Below, piece after piece: positions 5,524-6,338 of a stretch of DNA of 6,338 bases. The position numbers and the translations under genes were made by a program. Source of the DNA: an uncultured Ignavibacteria bacterium (GTDB taxonomy: Bacteria; Bacteroidota; Ignavibacteria; Ignavibacteriales; Melioribacteraceae); the NCBI GenBank assembly GCA_937930275.1, contig CALGLM010000137.1, positions 1-6,338 on the forward strand, written 5' to 3'. Below the pieces are notes generated by a model. The model saw nothing but the letters and a program-made list of their open reading frames with translations. It searched no databases and was not told where the DNA came from. Every line of letters begins with the position of its first letter. Position 1 is the stretch's first letter.

Positions 5524-5898
5524 ATGCCGACTAAATTTAGTGGAATCAAAGCTGTTTCATATTCGGTTGCTGGTGCAAATTCGTACACAACTATTGGAAC
5601 GCCAAACGCAGATGCCGATGTAAAGGACGAAGCTTCCAGCGTGGAAACGTCAAAAGGCACAAAGTTATACGCTGGGATTAAACGAGATGCAACATTTACT
5701 TTTACCGATTTAACTTCTTTTACAACTTTGGAAACCGGTATGAAAGCCAATACCGAGTATGACATAAAAGTCACTTATATGGATGATACCAGCGAAGTAA
5801 TTGCTACAAGCGTCCCTATAACGGTTGTTAAGGAAATTAAAGGAAAAGTTGGAGAAATTAACGGGTTTAAATTAACATTTTCCCATTACTTAATATAA
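5524..5898 (+). CDS. Probable virion structural protein (tail-type beta sandwich)
   Basis: The 124-residue product starts at the SD-supported ATG. It is rich in Thr, Ser, Val and Lys with alternating beta strands (AVSYSVAG, DATFTFTDL, YDIKVTYMDD, SVPITVV, NGFKLTFSHY), no cysteine and no membrane helix, as in tail tube and other virion beta-sandwich proteins. It aligns collinearly with the next gene product: F-SGIK...S with F-GGFKKIS, IG at 24-25 in both, VKDE with FKNE, SKGTKLYAG with ANGSKRFAG, and KVGEINGFKLTF with KIGDLEGIQVTL. The two therefore look like paralogues. A strong terminator directly follows, as after the capsid gene, which suits an abundant structural protein. Which structural part it forms is not decided by the sequence. 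Confidence 0.65.
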   Translation: MPTKFSGIKAVSYSVAGANSYTTIGTPNADADVKDEASSVETSKGTKLYAGIKRDATFTFTDLTSFTTLETGMKANTEYDIKVTYMDDTSEVIATSVPITVVKEIKGKVGEINGFKLTFSHYLI

Positions 5899-5902
5899 TC
5901 AG

Positions 5903-5923
5903 AGCGGGCTCGCCCGCTTTTTT
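5903..5923 (+). terminator. Strong intrinsic terminator
   Basis: AGCGGGC (5903-5909) pairs perfectly with GCCCGCT (5912-5918) across a minimal turn (in practice a CTCG tetraloop), followed by a run of six T (5918-5923). It starts five bases after the stop of the upstream gene. The next gene's GAGGT ribosome site is only three bases after the T-run, so the gene downstream must be read by read-through or from a promoter inside the upstream gene. Confidence 0.88.
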
Positions 5924-5934
5924 GTGAGGTAAAA

Positions 5935-6338
5935 ATGAATTTCGGTGGATTTAAAAAAATAAGTTTGTATGCTTCTAACGGTACAGTTATTCAATTTAAC
6001 AATATCGGTAGTGACGGAGAGTTTAAAAATGAACCTTTTGCAGTAGAAAAAGCAAACGGCTCTAAACGTTTTGCCGGAGATAACTACGCTTTTAAGTTCG
6101 TTTCGTACGACTTAGAAGGCTACAGCCAATTAATGACATGGTTACGCAGTAATACTGAACTTAATATGGTTGTCTTCGGCATCGATTCGCACATCCTCTG
6201 GAGAGAGAATACCTTAATTACGGTCGAAAGAGTGATCAAGTTTAAGATTGGAGATTTAGAGGGTATTCAGGTAACTTTAGAGAAAAAAGGGGGTGAGTTG
6301 AAAGTATATTCGGGAGTGAACATTCTAAAAGCCGAATT
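5935..6338 (+). CDS. Structural protein paralogous to the upstream gene, 3' truncated
   Basis: The ATG at 5935 has GAGGT at 5926-5930 four bases upstream and stays open to the window end, giving at least 134 residues. The product starts MNFGGFKKISLYASNG and alternates strands (YAFKFVSYDL, LNMVVFGID, NTLITVERVIKFKIGDLEG, IQVTLEKKGG). Its order of motifs matches the preceding 124-residue protein: an FNNIG turn, a charged KNE step, VEKANGSKRFAG, a D-L-x-x-Y/F-x-x-L helix near residues 59-66, and a KIGDLEG strand near the end. It carries Trp and more aromatic residues than its partner. It is probably a tail or other virion component, but no named family is recognised and the C terminus is unseen. 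Confidence 0.65.
   Translation, partial: MNFGGFKKISLYASNGTVIQFNNIGSDGEFKNEPFAVEKANGSKRFAGDNYAFKFVSYDLEGYSQLMTWLRSNTELNMVVFGIDSHILWRENTLITVERVIKFKIGDLEGIQVTLEKKGGELKVYSGVNILKAE

Noticed and set aside
5463..5774. Minus-strand 103-codon frame across two + strand genes
   Set aside because: It spans a gene boundary that carries a good + strand ribosome site, and its partners on the + strand are mutually homologous, so this is a shadow.
1..6338. tRNA genes, CRISPR arrays, insertion sequences, attachment sites
   Set aside because: There are no cloverleaf-like segments, no regularly spaced direct repeats and no transposase or terminal inverted repeats on reading both strands; the region is almost fully coding.

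Overview
The window is a stretch of phage or prophage late genes, all on the + strand. It is tightly packed, with most neighbouring genes overlapping by 1 to 14 bases. The opening order resembles phage Mu genes I, Z and T: a head-maturation protease with a nested in-frame scaffold start (1-944), then a major capsid protein (960-1880). This suggests a Mu-like head-assembly module in a temperate, possibly transposable phage. No transposase or phage end lies in the window, so that last step is inference.

The host is probably a low-GC Gram-negative bacterium. A lipoprotein signal and a candidate envelope-spanning spanin imply an outer membrane. The PKD-plus-leucine-rich-repeat fibre protein and a small membrane protein with an MDTIQF...DGWHCFK pattern recall Bacteroidota phages. 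Several genes, however, have strong Shine-Dalgarno (SD) sequences, which are uncommon in typical Bacteroidia. A deeper relative or another phylum is therefore possible.

Layout: (1) 1-1880 is the head module, closed by a GC-rich hairpin terminator at 1883-1909. (2) 1925-2908 is a lysis cassette: two small holin-like membrane proteins and a zinc amidase endolysin. (3) 2905-4620 is a strikingly AT-rich stretch with a three-helix membrane protein, a small beta-rich protein resembling phage spike-base proteins, and a 343-residue protein with a PKD-like domain and seven 22-26 residue leucine-rich repeats, probably a receptor-binding fibre. (4) 4630-5522 holds two unknown small genes flanking a 149-residue protein built like a one-gene spanin (N-terminal lipobox, C-terminal transmembrane helix). 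(5) 5524-5898 and 5935 to the window end are two tandem, apparently homologous structural proteins, probably tail or virion components, separated by a perfect hairpin terminator at 5903-5923.

As a whole, the protease matures the scaffold-capsid shell. The holin-like proteins, amidase and spanin would breach inner membrane, cell wall and outer membrane in turn. The spike-base and repeat proteins probably handle host recognition. The lysis and recognition block sits between head and tail-type genes and is bracketed by the two terminators, which is the most unusual feature of the layout. No tRNA, CRISPR array or insertion sequence was seen, and no intergenic gap is longer than about 45 bases.
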